A DNA stretch of 64,000 nucleotides from NCBI GenBank assembly GCA_030425285.1, contig JAUIAY010000003.1, positions 124,001-188,000 on the forward strand, given 5' to 3'. This stretch comes from Bacteroidia bacterium (GTDB lineage Bacteria > Bacteroidota > Bacteroidia > Flavobacteriales > Flavobacteriaceae). A program made the translations under genes and the position numbers. The notes beneath the pieces are model-generated. The model ran no database searches, was not told the DNA's origin, and saw only the letters and a list, made by a program, of their open reading frames with translations. Positions 1-8,584 of the stretch are shown here, one piece after another (positions within the stretch are counted from its first letter, which is position 1; each line of letters starts with the position of its first letter).

Positions 1-31
1 TAAAAACTTTATTTTTAAACCCAATCTATTA

Positions 32-1789
32 ATGAAGGAGTTAAGGCATTTAAATAAGTACTTTTTAAAATACAAATACAAATTAATAGTCGGGATTATC
101 ATTACCATTATAGCCCGAATCTTCCTGCTGTTTACGCCACGTTACGTTAGAAAAATATTTACAGCTATTGAAAAGGCTTTAGATGGCACTATAACAAAGG
201 AAGCTTTTAAATCGGAATTGTTTATTGCCATTCTTTATATTGTTGGAGCTGCCATCATTGCTGGAATTTTTACTTTTTTAATGAGACAAACCATTATTAA
301 TGTCTCGCGTTATATAGAGTATGACCTAAAAAATGAAATCTATCAGCAGTATCAACGTCTTTCTTTGAACTTCTATAAGAAGAATAGAACAGGTGACCTA
401 ATGAATCGTATCAGTGAAGATGTTGGGCGCGTGCGTATGTATGCTGGCCCAGCCATCATGTACAGTATCAACACAGTTACTTTATTCGTCATTGCATTGA
501 TTTTCATGTTTAATGAAGCGCCTTTATTAACACTCTACACCGTTATCCCGCTTCCTATTTTATCGGTTGCCATCTATAAATTAAGCAAGGAAATTCATAA
601 GCGCAGTACCATAGTACAGGAATATCTTTCCAAGCTTTCAACCTTTACGCAAGAATCGTTTAGTGGTATAGCCATTATAAAATCTTATGGAATCGAATTG
701 CAAACGTCAACCAACTTCACCGAATTATCTAATGAGAGTCGTGATAAGCAATTGAGTTTGGTTAAAGTGAGTGCCTTGTTTTTTCCGATGATGATTCTTC
801 TTATTGGTGTGAGTAATTTAATGGTTATTTATATTGGAGGTTTACAATATATCAATGGTGAAATTGAAAGTTTAGGTACTATTGCAGAGTTTATTATCTA
901 CGTAAATATGCTTACATGGCCAGTCGCAACTGTAGGTTGGGTAACTTCCATTGTGCAACAGGCCGAAGCATCACAAAAACGTATTAACGAATTTTTAAAG
1001 ATAGAATCTGAAATACAAAACCCGACTCAAGAACCACTGAATCTTGTTGGTGATATCGTATTTAAGAATGTGTCTTTCTCCTATGACGACACGAACATCC
1101 AAGCCTTAAAAAATGTTTCATTTACCGTTAACCATGGCAAAACCCTAGCCATCATAGGAAAAACAGGCTCTGGAAAATCAACTGTTTTAGATCTTATCGG
1201 TCGCTTATACGATATTGACAATGGTTCGCTGTTGATCGACGAGAAACCCATTGACACCATTAACTTAAATGATTTAAGGGATAATTTAGGATATGTTCCA
1301 CAGGATGCTTTCTTATTCTCGGATACCATTAAAAACAATATCAAATTTGGAAAAGAAGATGCCACTGATGACGAAGTGATTCAAGCTTCTAAATATGCCC
1401 AGGTTCATAAAAATATTGTCGGTTTTAAAAATGGTTACGACACTATATTGGGTGAACGTGGCATTACACTATCTGGTGGACAAAAACAACGTATTTCGAT
1501 TGCTAGAGCCATTATAAAAGACCCTAAAATATTGTTATTTGATGATTGTCTTTCGGCTGTTGATACCGAAACCGAAGAAAAAATTCTAAAAAATTTAAAT
1601 AAGTTGTCATCGGGTAAAACTACCATTATTGTCAGCCATCGTATTTCCGCAGCCAAAAATGCCAACAAAATTATTGTCTTGGATGATGGTCAAATCGTAG
1701 AATCTGGAACCCACGAAAGCCTTATAAATACAGATGGTTATTATAAAGACCTATACCTAAAGCAATTGAGTGAAACCGACTCCAAGTAA
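32..1789 (+). CDS. ABC exporter, fused permease and ATPase (MsbA/YheI-like)
   Basis: This is a 585-residue half-transporter with an N-terminal six-helix exporter domain (about residues 15-310) followed by one nucleotide-binding domain. Walker A is GKTGSGKS at 376-383, the signature LSGGQKQR lies near 480, and Walker B with the D-loop reads LLFDDCLSAVD around 501-511. The residue after the Walker B aspartate is Asp505, where most active ATPases have Glu. This is known for the degenerate site of heterodimeric exporters such as TM287 or the YheI type. Members move lipids, drugs or peptides out across the inner membrane; the substrate cannot be told from sequence. The start is the first ATG after an AT-rich leader. 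No second half-transporter is in view, and one could lie upstream of the window. Confidence 0.92.
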   Translation: MKELRHLNKYFLKYKYKLIVGIIITIIARIFLLFTPRYVRKIFTAIEKALDGTITKEAFKSELFIAILYIVGAAIIAGIFTFLMRQTIINVSRYIEYDLKNEIYQQYQRLSLNFYKKNRTGDLMNRISEDVGRVRMYAGPAIMYSINTVTLFVIALIFMFNEAPLLTLYTVIPLPILSVAIYKLSKEIHKRSTIVQEYLSKLSTFTQESFSGIAIIKSYGIELQTSTNFTELSNESRDKQLSLVKVSALFFPMMILLIGVSNLMVIYIGGLQYINGEIESLGTIAEFIIYVNMLTWPVATVGWVTSIVQQAEASQKRINEFLKIESEIQNPTQEPLNLVGDIVFKNVSFSYDDTNIQALKNVSFTVNHGKTLAIIGKTGSGKSTVLDLIGRLYDIDNGSLLIDEKPIDTINLNDLRDNLGYVPQDAFLFSDTIKNNIKFGKEDATDDEVIQASKYAQVHKNIVGFKNGYDTILGERGITLSGGQKQRISIARAIIKDPKILLFDDCLSAVDTETEEKILKNLNKLSSGKTTIIVSHRISAAKNANKIIVLDDGQIVESGTHESLINTDGYYKDLYLKQLSETDSK

Positions 1790-1938
1790 GTTATAACAAC
1801 CTATTTTTTATTTAAATACCTGTTTTTCAGTATTTTGATACCGAAAATACCGACTAAACAAAAGAAAATTCATAAAATGTTGGTTGGTTACCTTTTTTTT
1901 TAGATTTTTGGTGAAACAACAACGCAATTTAATTGAAT

Positions 1939-2334
1939 ATGAATAATAGTGACATGATGGAGAAAGAAGAGATTTTTTCAAAAGTATTACGCGCTGGTAG
2001 ACGTACGTACTTCTTTGATGTACGCGCAACAAAGGCAGGAGATTATTACTTAACGATTACAGAGAGTAAGAAGTTTACTAATGACGATGGGTCTTATCAT
2101 TACAAAAAACACAAAATCTATTTGTACAAAGAAGATTTTTCGGAATTCAATAGTATCCTTCAAGAAATGACCGATTACATTATTGATGAAAAAGGAGATG
2201 AAGTTATTAGTGAGCGTCATCAAAAAGACTTCAAAAAGGAATATGATAATGACGTAACTGCGGATGTGAGTGATTCAAATACCGATTCGCAATCAACAGG
2301 AAGTTTTACTGATATCGATTTCGACGATATTTAA
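1939..2334 (+). CDS. DUF3276 PUR-domain nucleic-acid-binding protein
   Basis: This protein of about 131 residues has an N-terminal domain typical of DUF3276, containing the stretch GRRTYFFDVRATKAGDYYLT. The family adopts the PUR-alpha fold and, in Borrelia BpuR, binds DNA and RNA. The last 40 residues are acidic and rich in Asp, Ser and Thr, which suggests a disordered tail. An in-frame TTG lies two codons upstream at 1933, but the ATG at 1939 is the simpler start. The gene follows the ABC exporter by about 150 bases and ends just before a bidirectional hairpin terminator. A post-transcriptional or global regulatory role is inferred from the family only. Confidence 0.85.
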   Translation: MNNSDMMEKEEIFSKVLRAGRRTYFFDVRATKAGDYYLTITESKKFTNDDGSYHYKKHKIYLYKEDFSEFNSILQEMTDYIIDEKGDEVISERHQKDFKKEYDNDVTADVSDSNTDSQSTGSFTDIDFDDI

Positions 2335-2356
2335 TAGCAAAAAACCAAACAATTTA

Positions 2357-2401
2357 AAAGCCATTGCACATTGAAATTTTCAAAGTGTTATGGCTTTTTT
2401 T
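2357..2401. terminator. Bidirectional intrinsic terminator
   Basis: An AAAGCCAT arm at 2357-2364 pairs with ATGGCTTT at 2390-2397. An inner TTGAAAATTTTCAA-like stem lies between them, and a T-run follows on the plus strand with an A-run on the other side. It sits between the convergent PUR-protein and acyltransferase genes, so it can end transcription from both. Confidence 0.75.
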
Positions 2402-3434
2402 ATAGTTTAACTGCTGCAAGCGCAATAATCAATAAAGTTAGAAGGAAGTACAATCCAGCTGACAAACCCATACTGCTGGCTAAAACCAAACAGACTCCTA
2501 TTATCCATAAAGGTACCAGCGTGATAACGATGGCAAAGCGAAAAGTCGCAACAAATTCTACTTCTTTAATTTTAGGTTTTATCACAAAACGCCAGAATAA
2601 CCAAACCGGTAACAGGCTAACAACCATCAAGAACTTACACACAGATTTCAACCCTTTAAAAAGGTTTTCTGATTGCTGAACTTGACAATCTTTAAAATCA
2701 GATTCAATACATCTGTTAACTGCTAAAGGATTTAAAAAATTGGCTTGCATCTGATTAAGTCTGTCCAATATCTGACCATAATTTTCAGCAGGAATATGAG
2801 TTGTTAATTGCTTAATTCTTTCAGAAACTTGATCTTTTAACGCTAAAACACGTTCGTTTTCATTGTCTGAAAAATAATCTTGTTTTTTAATGGGCTTGCC
2901 AAAGTAAATGGATACACTATCAGCAAAAGCATCGGCTTGTTGAAAATTTAATCCTATGGGAACAATCTCTAAATCTGTTTGAGGATACGTTTCAAATGTC
3001 TCAAACACAATCCGAGTAAACCCCTTACTCAAGGGTCTTACCGATCGTTTGATATTATGATTCCCTTCTGGAAACAGTGCTACGGTCTCACCTTTTGAAA
3101 GCACCTTTGAACAGGCATTAAAAATAGCATTGTTATTAGAAATAGTACTCCATCCATCGCGTATTCTATAAACCGGCAGCATATTCAAACTTCTTAAAAA
3201 GGCATTGACCATAGGTTTCTTAAAAACACTAGCACGTGTTAAAAAGTAAGAAAACCTTCCTGACTTTGTGGCAATCAATAAAGCATCAATCAAAGCATTG
3301 TTGTGATTGGAAACCAACAACAAGGAACCGCTTTTAGGCACATTTTTTTTATTGACAACCACAATGCGCTTGTAATAAAAAAACAACCCGATTCTTAAAT
3401 AGCTTCTTACAATATGTAGCCAAATATGTTTCAA
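2400..3434 (-). CDS. 1-acyl-sn-glycerol-3-phosphate acyltransferase-like (PlsC family)
   Basis: This is a 344-residue membrane acyltransferase. The catalytic block is NHNNALID, with His44 and Asp50; the five-residue spacing is usual in Bacteroidota members of this family. FPEG at 121-124 is the substrate-phosphate-binding block. The C-terminal third carries about three hydrophobic segments, making it longer than classical PlsC proteins of about 240 residues. The start is a TTG at 3434 that overlaps the TGA stop of the upstream transporter gene, so translation is probably coupled. It probably acylates a lysophospholipid or another glycerophosphate-type acceptor at the inner membrane. The exact acceptor is not known. 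Confidence 0.85.
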   Translation of the reverse strand: MKHIWLHIVRSYLRIGLFFYYKRIVVVNKKNVPKSGSLLLVSNHNNALIDALLIATKSGRFSYFLTRASVFKKPMVNAFLRSLNMLPVYRIRDGWSTISNNNAIFNACSKVLSKGETVALFPEGNHNIKRSVRPLSKGFTRIVFETFETYPQTDLEIVPIGLNFQQADAFADSVSIYFGKPIKKQDYFSDNENERVLALKDQVSERIKQLTTHIPAENYGQILDRLNQMQANFLNPLAVNRCIESDFKDCQVQQSENLFKGLKSVCKFLMVVSLLPVWLFWRFVIKPKIKEVEFVATFRFAIVITLVPLWIIGVCLVLASSMGLSAGLYFLLTLLIIALAAVKL

Positions 3435-4345
3435 GCCAATGATTCTTGTTTGTTAGTTTTAAGTGACCAATAAAAAGCCAATATAAGGCCAGAAACTATG
3501 TGCCATATTCCCCAAAAAGCGGCAATAATAGCCATACCTCCCAACCCATCAAAGAAAGTAAAAATGAGTAGTAGTCCCAATCCCGAATTTTGAATTCCGG
3601 TTTCAATAGCTAATGTTTTCTGATTTTTAAATGACAATCCAAATCCTTTAGCCACTAAAAGACCCAATAAAATCGCCAAAACATTATGACTAATTCCCAA
3701 TACCAGAACATGGTGGATGTAGTTATTGAACACATCCAAATTATTGGTAAAAGCAATCACCACGATGGCTACAAAAACCAAAATAGAGAGTGGTTTCAAG
3801 GCTTTTGAAATTTTTACAGCAATCCTTTCAAACCTATGTCGTATCAACATTCCTACAAGCAACGGGATTCCCAAAATTAGTAACACCAATTTAATCAGTT
3901 CATAAGGACTTAAGGATACTAAAGCCAATAATTGTGATGTAGGCTCATAGAGATTTCCGTAAAACTGAAAATTAAAAGGCGTCATAAAAACGGCTATCAA
4001 TGTAGAAAAAGCTGTCAAGCTGACAGACAAAGCTGTATTACCATTTGCCAAATGAGTCATAAAGTTTGAAATGTTTCCACCTGGACAGGCAGCAACCATC
4101 ATCATTCCTAAAGCGATACTAGGTTGCGGATTGACCAAATAAATAAACAAAAATGTAACGAGAGGAAGCAAAACAAACTGCGACAGGATACCTACCAATA
4201 CCAATTTAGGTTTTCTAAACAGGCTTTTAAAATCATCAATCGTAATGCCTAGGGCCACACCAAACATGACTACCGCAAGCGCAATATTTAAAACCCAGAG
4301 ATTATCAGAATCAAAATTAATTTGAACTTGATCCAGTTCCTGCAT
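3431..4345 (-). CDS. Bile acid:sodium symporter family transporter
   Basis: This is a 304-residue, very hydrophobic protein with about nine or ten membrane helices. It matches the BASS family: a conserved ACPGGNISNFMTHLANGN block lies in the first half and ETGIQNSGLGLLLIF in the second. These two regions form the crossed-helix sodium sites in structurally known members. Members carry organic anions together with sodium, and in bacteria the real substrate is usually not bile acid. Its stop codon overlaps the TTG start of the downstream acyltransferase, indicating a two-gene operon. Confidence 0.9.
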   Translation of the reverse strand: MQELDQVQINFDSDNLWVLNIALAVVMFGVALGITIDDFKSLFRKPKLVLVGILSQFVLLPLVTFLFIYLVNPQPSIALGMMMVAACPGGNISNFMTHLANGNTALSVSLTAFSTLIAVFMTPFNFQFYGNLYEPTSQLLALVSLSPYELIKLVLLILGIPLLVGMLIRHRFERIAVKISKALKPLSILVFVAIVVIAFTNNLDVFNNYIHHVLVLGISHNVLAILLGLLVAKGFGLSFKNQKTLAIETGIQNSGLGLLLIFTFFDGLGGMAIIAAFWGIWHIVSGLILAFYWSLKTNKQESLA

Positions 4346-4399
4346 AAAAAAGTTAGTTAGAGGTGTAATATAGAAAATAATACAAAAAGAAATCTTTTG

Positions 4400-4735
4400 T
4401 TAAGACACTATTGTACCGTTCTTCACTTTGACTTCAGGATTTAAAAGAATTACATCTTTGTTGTTTACTGCGCCCAAAACCAAGCATTCACTCATAAACT
4501 TCCCTATTTGTTTTTTTGGAAAATTAACCACAGCCAGTATTTGCCTGTTCAACAATTCTGTTTTTTGGTATAAAGTCGTTATTTGAGCTGACGATTTCTT
4601 AACTCCCAAATCCCCAAAATCAATAGACAGCTGATAAGCTGGGTTGCGGGCTTCAGGAAAATCCTGCACATCTATAATTGTCCCTATGCGTATATCGACC
4701 TTTTGAAAGTCTTCAAAATTTATTGTCTCATCCAT
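4400..4735 (-). CDS. csaA: CsaA-like tRNA-binding domain protein
   Basis: This 111-residue protein is a single tRNA-binding OB-fold. It has VDIRIGTIIDVQDFPEARNP near the N-terminus and VVNFPKKQIGKFMSECLVLG towards the end, as in CsaA. The length matches the family (about 110 residues). CsaA was described in Bacillus as a chaperone-like protein connected with export, and it binds tRNA in vitro. It is a single gene, separated by under 50 bases from a divergent thioredoxin-like gene, so the two promoters must overlap. Confidence 0.92.
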   Translation of the reverse strand: MDETINFEDFQKVDIRIGTIIDVQDFPEARNPAYQLSIDFGDLGVKKSSAQITTLYQKTELLNRQILAVVNFPKKQIGKFMSECLVLGAVNNKDVILLNPEVKVKNGTIVS

Positions 4736-4782
4736 TTTTTAAAAGTACAAATTTTAACGAACTTTGGTAAAAACAACTTATC

Positions 4783-5343
4783 ATGGCATTGACACCTTCT
4801 AATATGTTGCCTTTGGGAACAAAAGCTCCAAATTTTGAATTACCCAATGTGGTTTTCAACACCAATCAATCCCTGGAAAGCCTCAAAGGTGTTCAAGCAA
4901 CTGTTGTCATGTTTATTTGTAATCATTGTCCGTTTGTAAAACATGTGAATCCAGAACTTTCGCAGCTAGCAAAAGACTATATCAGTAAAGGGGTAGGTTT
5001 TATAGCTATTTCAAGTAACGATGCGGACAACTATCCTGATGATAGCCCAGAACATCTGAAACAACAGGCCGTTGATAATGATTTTAAATTCCCCTACCTA
5101 TATGACCAGACCCAACAGGCTGCAAAGGATTATATGGCTGCATGTACACCAGACTTTTTTGTCTTTGATGCCGATTTAAAATTAGTTTACAGAGGACAGC
5201 TAGATGATTCCCGACCAGGAAATGATAAACCCCTGAATGGGTCAGACCTTCGCCATGCCCTGAATTGTATTTTGGAAAGCAAAGAAAACCTACGTGCTCA
5301 AAAGCCAAGTATAGGTTGCAATATTAAATGGAAAGCGTCTTAA
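4783..5343 (+). CDS. Thioredoxin-fold protein (AhpC/TSA/redoxin type)
   Basis: This 186-residue cytoplasmic-looking protein has a redoxin domain. The motif FICNHCPFVKHV gives Cys46 and Cys49 as a CxxC pair, placed as in thioredoxins, and no signal peptide is visible. A third conserved-looking cysteine lies in AACTPDFFVFD before the cis-proline strand. The family is common in Bacteroidota and cyanobacteria and is annotated as thioredoxin-family or peroxiredoxin-like. Its physiological partner is unknown. It is followed after one base by the DUF1801 gene and then by a small membrane protein, suggesting a three-gene operon. Confidence 0.88.
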   Translation: MALTPSNMLPLGTKAPNFELPNVVFNTNQSLESLKGVQATVVMFICNHCPFVKHVNPELSQLAKDYISKGVGFIAISSNDADNYPDDSPEHLKQQAVDNDFKFPYLYDQTQQAAKDYMAACTPDFFVFDADLKLVYRGQLDDSRPGNDKPLNGSDLRHALNCILESKENLRAQKPSIGCNIKWKAS

Positions 5344-5344
5344 T

Positions 5345-5710
5345 ATGATTGTGAATGACGCTTTTTACAACAGCCAACCTGAAGCTAATAAAGCTTGCTT
5401 ATTGGCATTGCGTGATATTATTTTAAATGAAGGTGAGTATATAACAGAAACCAAAAAATATGGTATGCCCTGTTTTTGTTATAAAAATAAAATGTTCGCC
5501 TATTTATGGGTAGACAAAAAAACGCAAGATCCTTACGTACTATTTGTTGAAGGTAATCATCTTGATTTTCCAGAATTGGAAACTGGCAATCGCTCTCGAA
5601 TGAAAGCCTTACCAATTGATCCATCTAAAGATATTCCAATTGAATTAATCAAAAGTATTCTGAAAAAAGCACTAGACTTGTATAAAGATGGTGTCATCAA
5701 AAGCAAATAG
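5345..5710 (+). CDS. DUF1801 domain protein
   Basis: This 121-residue soluble protein matches DUF1801 in general pattern: an N-terminal helical part, then a KKYGMPCFCYKNKMFAYLWV strand block and a C-terminal helix. The family has a YdhG-like fold and no established reaction. It is tightly packed between the thioredoxin-like gene (one base) and a small membrane-protein gene (two bases), so all three are probably co-transcribed. Confidence 0.8.
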   Translation: MIVNDAFYNSQPEANKACLLALRDIILNEGEYITETKKYGMPCFCYKNKMFAYLWVDKKTQDPYVLFVEGNHLDFPELETGNRSRMKALPIDPSKDIPIELIKSILKKALDLYKDGVIKSK

Positions 5711-5712
5711 AA

Positions 5713-6111
5713 ATGTTAGGTCGTATTCATCTCTTTCTGGGCATATTTATAATAATCGTGTTTTTGCTAACAGGGCAATATATGCATCATAATTACGACC
5801 ATTTGAAGGAAATGGAATTAATGAATCGTGCTCTTTTTAGAGCTGGTCATTTGTATATTTTACTATTTGGATTGATTAATGTAGGACTTGGAAGCTATTT
5901 CAAAATTTCTACAAACAAGGTGTTAAAAAACCTTCAAATAATTGGGTCAATAGCCATAATTGCCTCTAGTGCTTTGGTTATTTATGCATTTTTTACAGAA
6001 TTACCTTCTGAAGGTATCGAGCGTCCTTTGACACGATTGAGTCTATATATTATTTTGTTTGGAGTTTCGACACATGGGTTAGTTGGGCTTCTTTTTAAAA
6101 GACTCAAATAG
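5713..6111 (+). CDS. Small four-helix membrane protein, unknown function
   Basis: This 132-residue protein has four hydrophobic segments, at about residues 3-22, 44-63, 74-94 and 108-127. The first looks like an uncleaved signal anchor. I do not recognise a named family with certainty. It ends the short operon that starts with the thioredoxin-like gene and faces the convergent DinB-like gene only 14 bases away. The polar loop after helix 1 contains HHNYDH, which could bind a metal, but this is only an impression. Confidence 0.75.
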   Translation: MLGRIHLFLGIFIIIVFLLTGQYMHHNYDHLKEMELMNRALFRAGHLYILLFGLINVGLGSYFKISTNKVLKNLQIIGSIAIIASSALVIYAFFTELPSEGIERPLTRLSLYIILFGVSTHGLVGLLFKRLK

Positions 6112-6125
6112 TTAATACTGAAATA

Positions 6126-6671
6126 TTACCAACCCTCTCGCTTCATCAGATTTTGAATATGAGCAAAATGATGGTTACAATGCCAGGCATAAATACCAAT
6201 ATTCTTTTTTAAAACAACTTCTTCATTATGTTCTGGGTGAATGAAAGTTCGGTTTAATTCAGCTTCACTTAAACCCTTTAATAGAAAAACTAATTTAGCA
6301 TGCACTGCTTTTAAATGGAGTAATGACATGGCTATAGGTCCAGTTTTTGAGTCGGATAACTCTGCCCAAAGCGCTTCATAGTAATATTTAATAACCGGAT
6401 TATCTTCGGTTAAAGCCCATTTAAAACGAATATAACTGTGATGATGGCTATCAGCAACATGATGAACTACTTGCCGAATAGTCCATCCACCTGGTCGGTA
6501 AGGTGTATCTAACTGATTTTCTGAAAGCTCACTTACGAGGTTTTCAAGACGATCAGGAAAGACCTCTAAGGTTTCAATCCATTGGGATATATGGCCATCT
6601 GAAATGTCTTTTGGACAATTAAAAAGTCCTATAGGATATTTTAACTCATTAAGTTCTTCAGTAGTCATCAC
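6126..6671 (-). CDS. YfiT/DinB-like putative metal-dependent hydrolase
   Basis: This 181-residue four-helix protein belongs to the DinB/YfiT superfamily. Metal-ligand histidines are visible in RQVVHHVADSHHH (about residues 70-82) and in YAWHCNHHFAHI near residues 162-173, matching the three-His site of Bacillus YfiT. The family includes thiol S-transferases such as BstA, and Bacteroidota members are often close to bacillithiol or stress genes. The substrate is unknown. Two consecutive ATG codons are available (6671 and 6668). The gene lies 11 bases downstream of a lipoprotein gene on the same strand. Confidence 0.87.
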   Translation of the reverse strand: MMTTEELNELKYPIGLFNCPKDISDGHISQWIETLEVFPDRLENLVSELSENQLDTPYRPGGWTIRQVVHHVADSHHHSYIRFKWALTEDNPVIKYYYEALWAELSDSKTGPIAMSLLHLKAVHAKLVFLLKGLSEAELNRTFIHPEHNEEVVLKKNIGIYAWHCNHHFAHIQNLMKREGW

Positions 6672-6682
6672 AAGAATTCTTT

Positions 6683-7387
6683 TTAATTTTGCTGTTCTTC
6701 AAAAGCTTTCACAAACTTTCTAGCTCTTGGGTTTCCAGAATCCAATTCTAAAGCTTTTTTGTAATTGTTATAGGCATTTAAACTGTCACCACTACGCAAA
6801 AAAGCATCAGCTAAACTATCATACACATTATCACTTTCAGGGTATAGTGCCACATTCATTTTGAATACCGCTATAGCATCGTCATTTTGTCCTTTTCGCA
6901 ACAACTCATAACCGTAACTATTGAACTCGCGTTCTTCAATAAAGATGCTAGTTGAATCCTGTTTTTTTATTTCCAAAAACCCTTCTAAAGCTTTCTCAAA
7001 ATTATGCTCTTTTAAATACATACTAGGTGTTTTAAAAGAATCCGCCACCTTCAGATAATCGTAGGTAAATTGAGTATCATCCTCTTCAGATACCACTCCT
7101 AAATAGCGGTTTTTAGTTTCAGGGTTCTCTACAAAACGAAGTTTTTGGTACATATCTACCATAAAAAATGTATGCTCATCTAAAATAACAGGTTCAATTT
7201 TTTCAGCACCACGCCACTTCACATAAAGTTTATTGTCTTTATAATAAACATCAATAACCTCATCAGCATTATACAAATATCGTCCAGATGTTTTCTCTAT
7301 ATGCTCTGGCGAATAGTCAACGTTTTTTGAGCAGCTTACTCCTAGTAGTGTAATTACAAGAATAATAAGTAAAAGTTTTGATTTCAT
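6683..7387 (-). CDS. Lipoprotein with C-terminal tetratricopeptide repeats
   Basis: This 234-residue protein begins with a lipoprotein signal peptide. A hydrophobic stretch ends in LLGVSC, with Cys19 as the likely lipidated residue and no retention aspartate at +2. Residues 25-110 form a beta-rich domain with alternating charged strands that I cannot name. From about 165 to 230 there are two TPR-like helix pairs (DDAIAVFKMNVALYPESDNV and its successor with NAYNNYKKALELDSGNPRA). Similar domains occur at the C-terminus of larger Bacteroidota serine hydrolases. Probable location is the periplasmic face of an envelope membrane. Function is unknown. Confidence 0.8.
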   Translation of the reverse strand: MKSKLLLIILVITLLGVSCSKNVDYSPEHIEKTSGRYLYNADEVIDVYYKDNKLYVKWRGAEKIEPVILDEHTFFMVDMYQKLRFVENPETKNRYLGVVSEEDDTQFTYDYLKVADSFKTPSMYLKEHNFEKALEGFLEIKKQDSTSIFIEEREFNSYGYELLRKGQNDDAIAVFKMNVALYPESDNVYDSLADAFLRSGDSLNAYNNYKKALELDSGNPRARKFVKAFEEQQN

Positions 7388-7510
7388 ATTTTTTGATTGA
7401 TTAGTTTTTTAAGCAATGTACTTTAGTAAAGAAACTATTTATCGAATGCATCTTTAACATTTAAGACCTATTTTGGTATTTCAATCCTGATTATCAAGTA
7501 AAATATAAGC

Positions 7511-7540
7511 AAAAAAAAGTCTCATTAAAAATGAGACGAT
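7511..7540 (-). terminator. Intrinsic terminator of the immunophilin gene
   Basis: The 8-bp arms GTCTCATT and AATGAGAC at 7519-7537 are separated by three bases. On the minus strand a run of eight T residues follows directly. It lies about 20 bases after the stop codon of the cyclophilin-FKBP gene. Confidence 0.85.
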
Positions 7541-7559
7541 TTTTTTGAGAAAATGTTAC

Positions 7560-8492
7560 TTATTTAACATCCATAAGTTCAACATCAAAGACCAAAGTTG
7601 CGTTTGGTGGAATAACACCTCCTGCGCCTCGACTACCATATCCTAAATCACTAGGTATCACCAATCGAGCTTTATCACCAACTTTTAGAAGGCAAATACC
7701 TTCATCCCAGCCTGGAATAACTTGACCTACACCTACTGGAAACTCCAAAGGCTGGTTGCGTTTATAGGAAGAATCAAAAACAGTTCCATCGGCTAACTGC
7801 CCTTTATAATGCACTGAAACGGTTTTTCCTTTTTCAGCTTTTTTTCCAGAACCTTTCTGAAGAATTTGATATCGTAAACCACTATTTGTCTTCTCAAAAC
7901 CGGTTGCAATTTTATCCAATTCAACTTCACGTGCTTCCTTTTCAGCTGCTACTCTTTTTTCTCTTGCACCCTCAAAGGTTCTAAAAGCCTCTACAGCATT
8001 AAAATTTTCGGCATCATCACCTACTCTTATAATCTCTAAAGATTCTATTTCATCACCTTGAGCAATCGCATCCACAACATCCTGACCTTCTACAACATTT
8101 CCAAAAACAGTATGATTACCATCTAACCATGGTGTTTCTACATGCGTAATAAAAAATTGACTACCATTGGTTCCAGGGCCTGCGTTGGCCATAGAAAGAA
8201 CACCTGGACCATCATGTTTTAAATCAGGGTGAAATTCATCGTCAAATTGGTAACCTGGATTACCTGTACCTGTTCCTTGAGGACAACCACCTTGAATCAT
8301 AAAATCTGGAATTACTCGGTGAAATTTTAAACCATCGTAATAAGGGTTACCTTGCTTTTTGGCTGAATTCTCTAAATTACCTTCGGCCAATGCCACAAAG
8401 TTACCAACAGTACCTGGAGTTTTTTGGAATTCTAAATTGACTAAAATTGCGCCTTTTGAAGTATGAAATTTTGCGTATAATCCGTCTTGCAT
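7560..8492 (-). CDS. Dual-family immunophilin: cyclophilin-FKBP fusion peptidyl-prolyl isomerase
   Basis: This 310-residue protein joins two unrelated prolyl isomerase folds. Residues about 5-165 are a cyclophilin, with [13 protein letters not shown] carrying the catalytic Arg, then [10 protein letters not shown] and the [10 protein letters not shown] block. A charged helical linker (about 170-210) leads to an FKBP domain with [27 protein letters not shown] and [22 protein letters not shown]. Both active sites look intact. Cyclophilin-first fusions (CFBP) are known from Flavobacterium johnsoniae and a few protists. No signal peptide is seen, so a cytosolic folding role is likely. A clear promoter -7 box lies upstream and a terminator lies downstream, so the gene is monocistronic. 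Confidence 0.95.
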   Translation of the reverse strand: MQDGLYAKFHTSKGAILVNLEFQKTPGTVGNFVALAEGNLENSAKKQGNPYYDGLKFHRVIPDFMIQGGCPQGTGTGNPGYQFDDEFHPDLKHDGPGVLSMANAGPGTNGSQFFITHVETPWLDGNHTVFGNVVEGQDVVDAIAQGDEIESLEIIRVGDDAENFNAVEAFRTFEGAREKRVAAEKEAREVELDKIATGFEKTNSGLRYQILQKGSGKKAEKGKTVSVHYKGQLADGTVFDSSYKRNQPLEFPVGVGQVIPGWDEGICLLKVGDKARLVIPSDLGYGSRGAGGVIPPNATLVFDVELMDVK

Positions 8493-8514
8493 CTTATTAA
8501 TTTTTAATGAGGTG

Positions 8515-8522
8515 CAAAGATA
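8515..8522 (-). promoter_or_regulatory. Bacteroidota -7 promoter element before the immunophilin gene
   Basis: On the minus strand the bases read TATCTTTG followed by C, a perfect TAnnTTTG box, about 22 bases before the ATG at 8492. No good TTG -33 element is seen at the usual distance. Confidence 0.5.
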
Positions 8523-8584
8523 CGGAATGATTTTAGATTGAAGAATTAAAAAACAGAAAGCTATCCGTTACTTTCAACTTCTAA

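Noticed and set aside
1808-1840. Possible terminator after the ABC exporter (AAATACCTG...CAGTATTT)
   Set aside because: The stem has a bulge, is AT-rich and lacks a following T-run, so it was not called.
2371-2679. 102-residue plus-strand frame
   Set aside because: It is antisense to the acyltransferase C-terminus and starts within the terminator hairpin.
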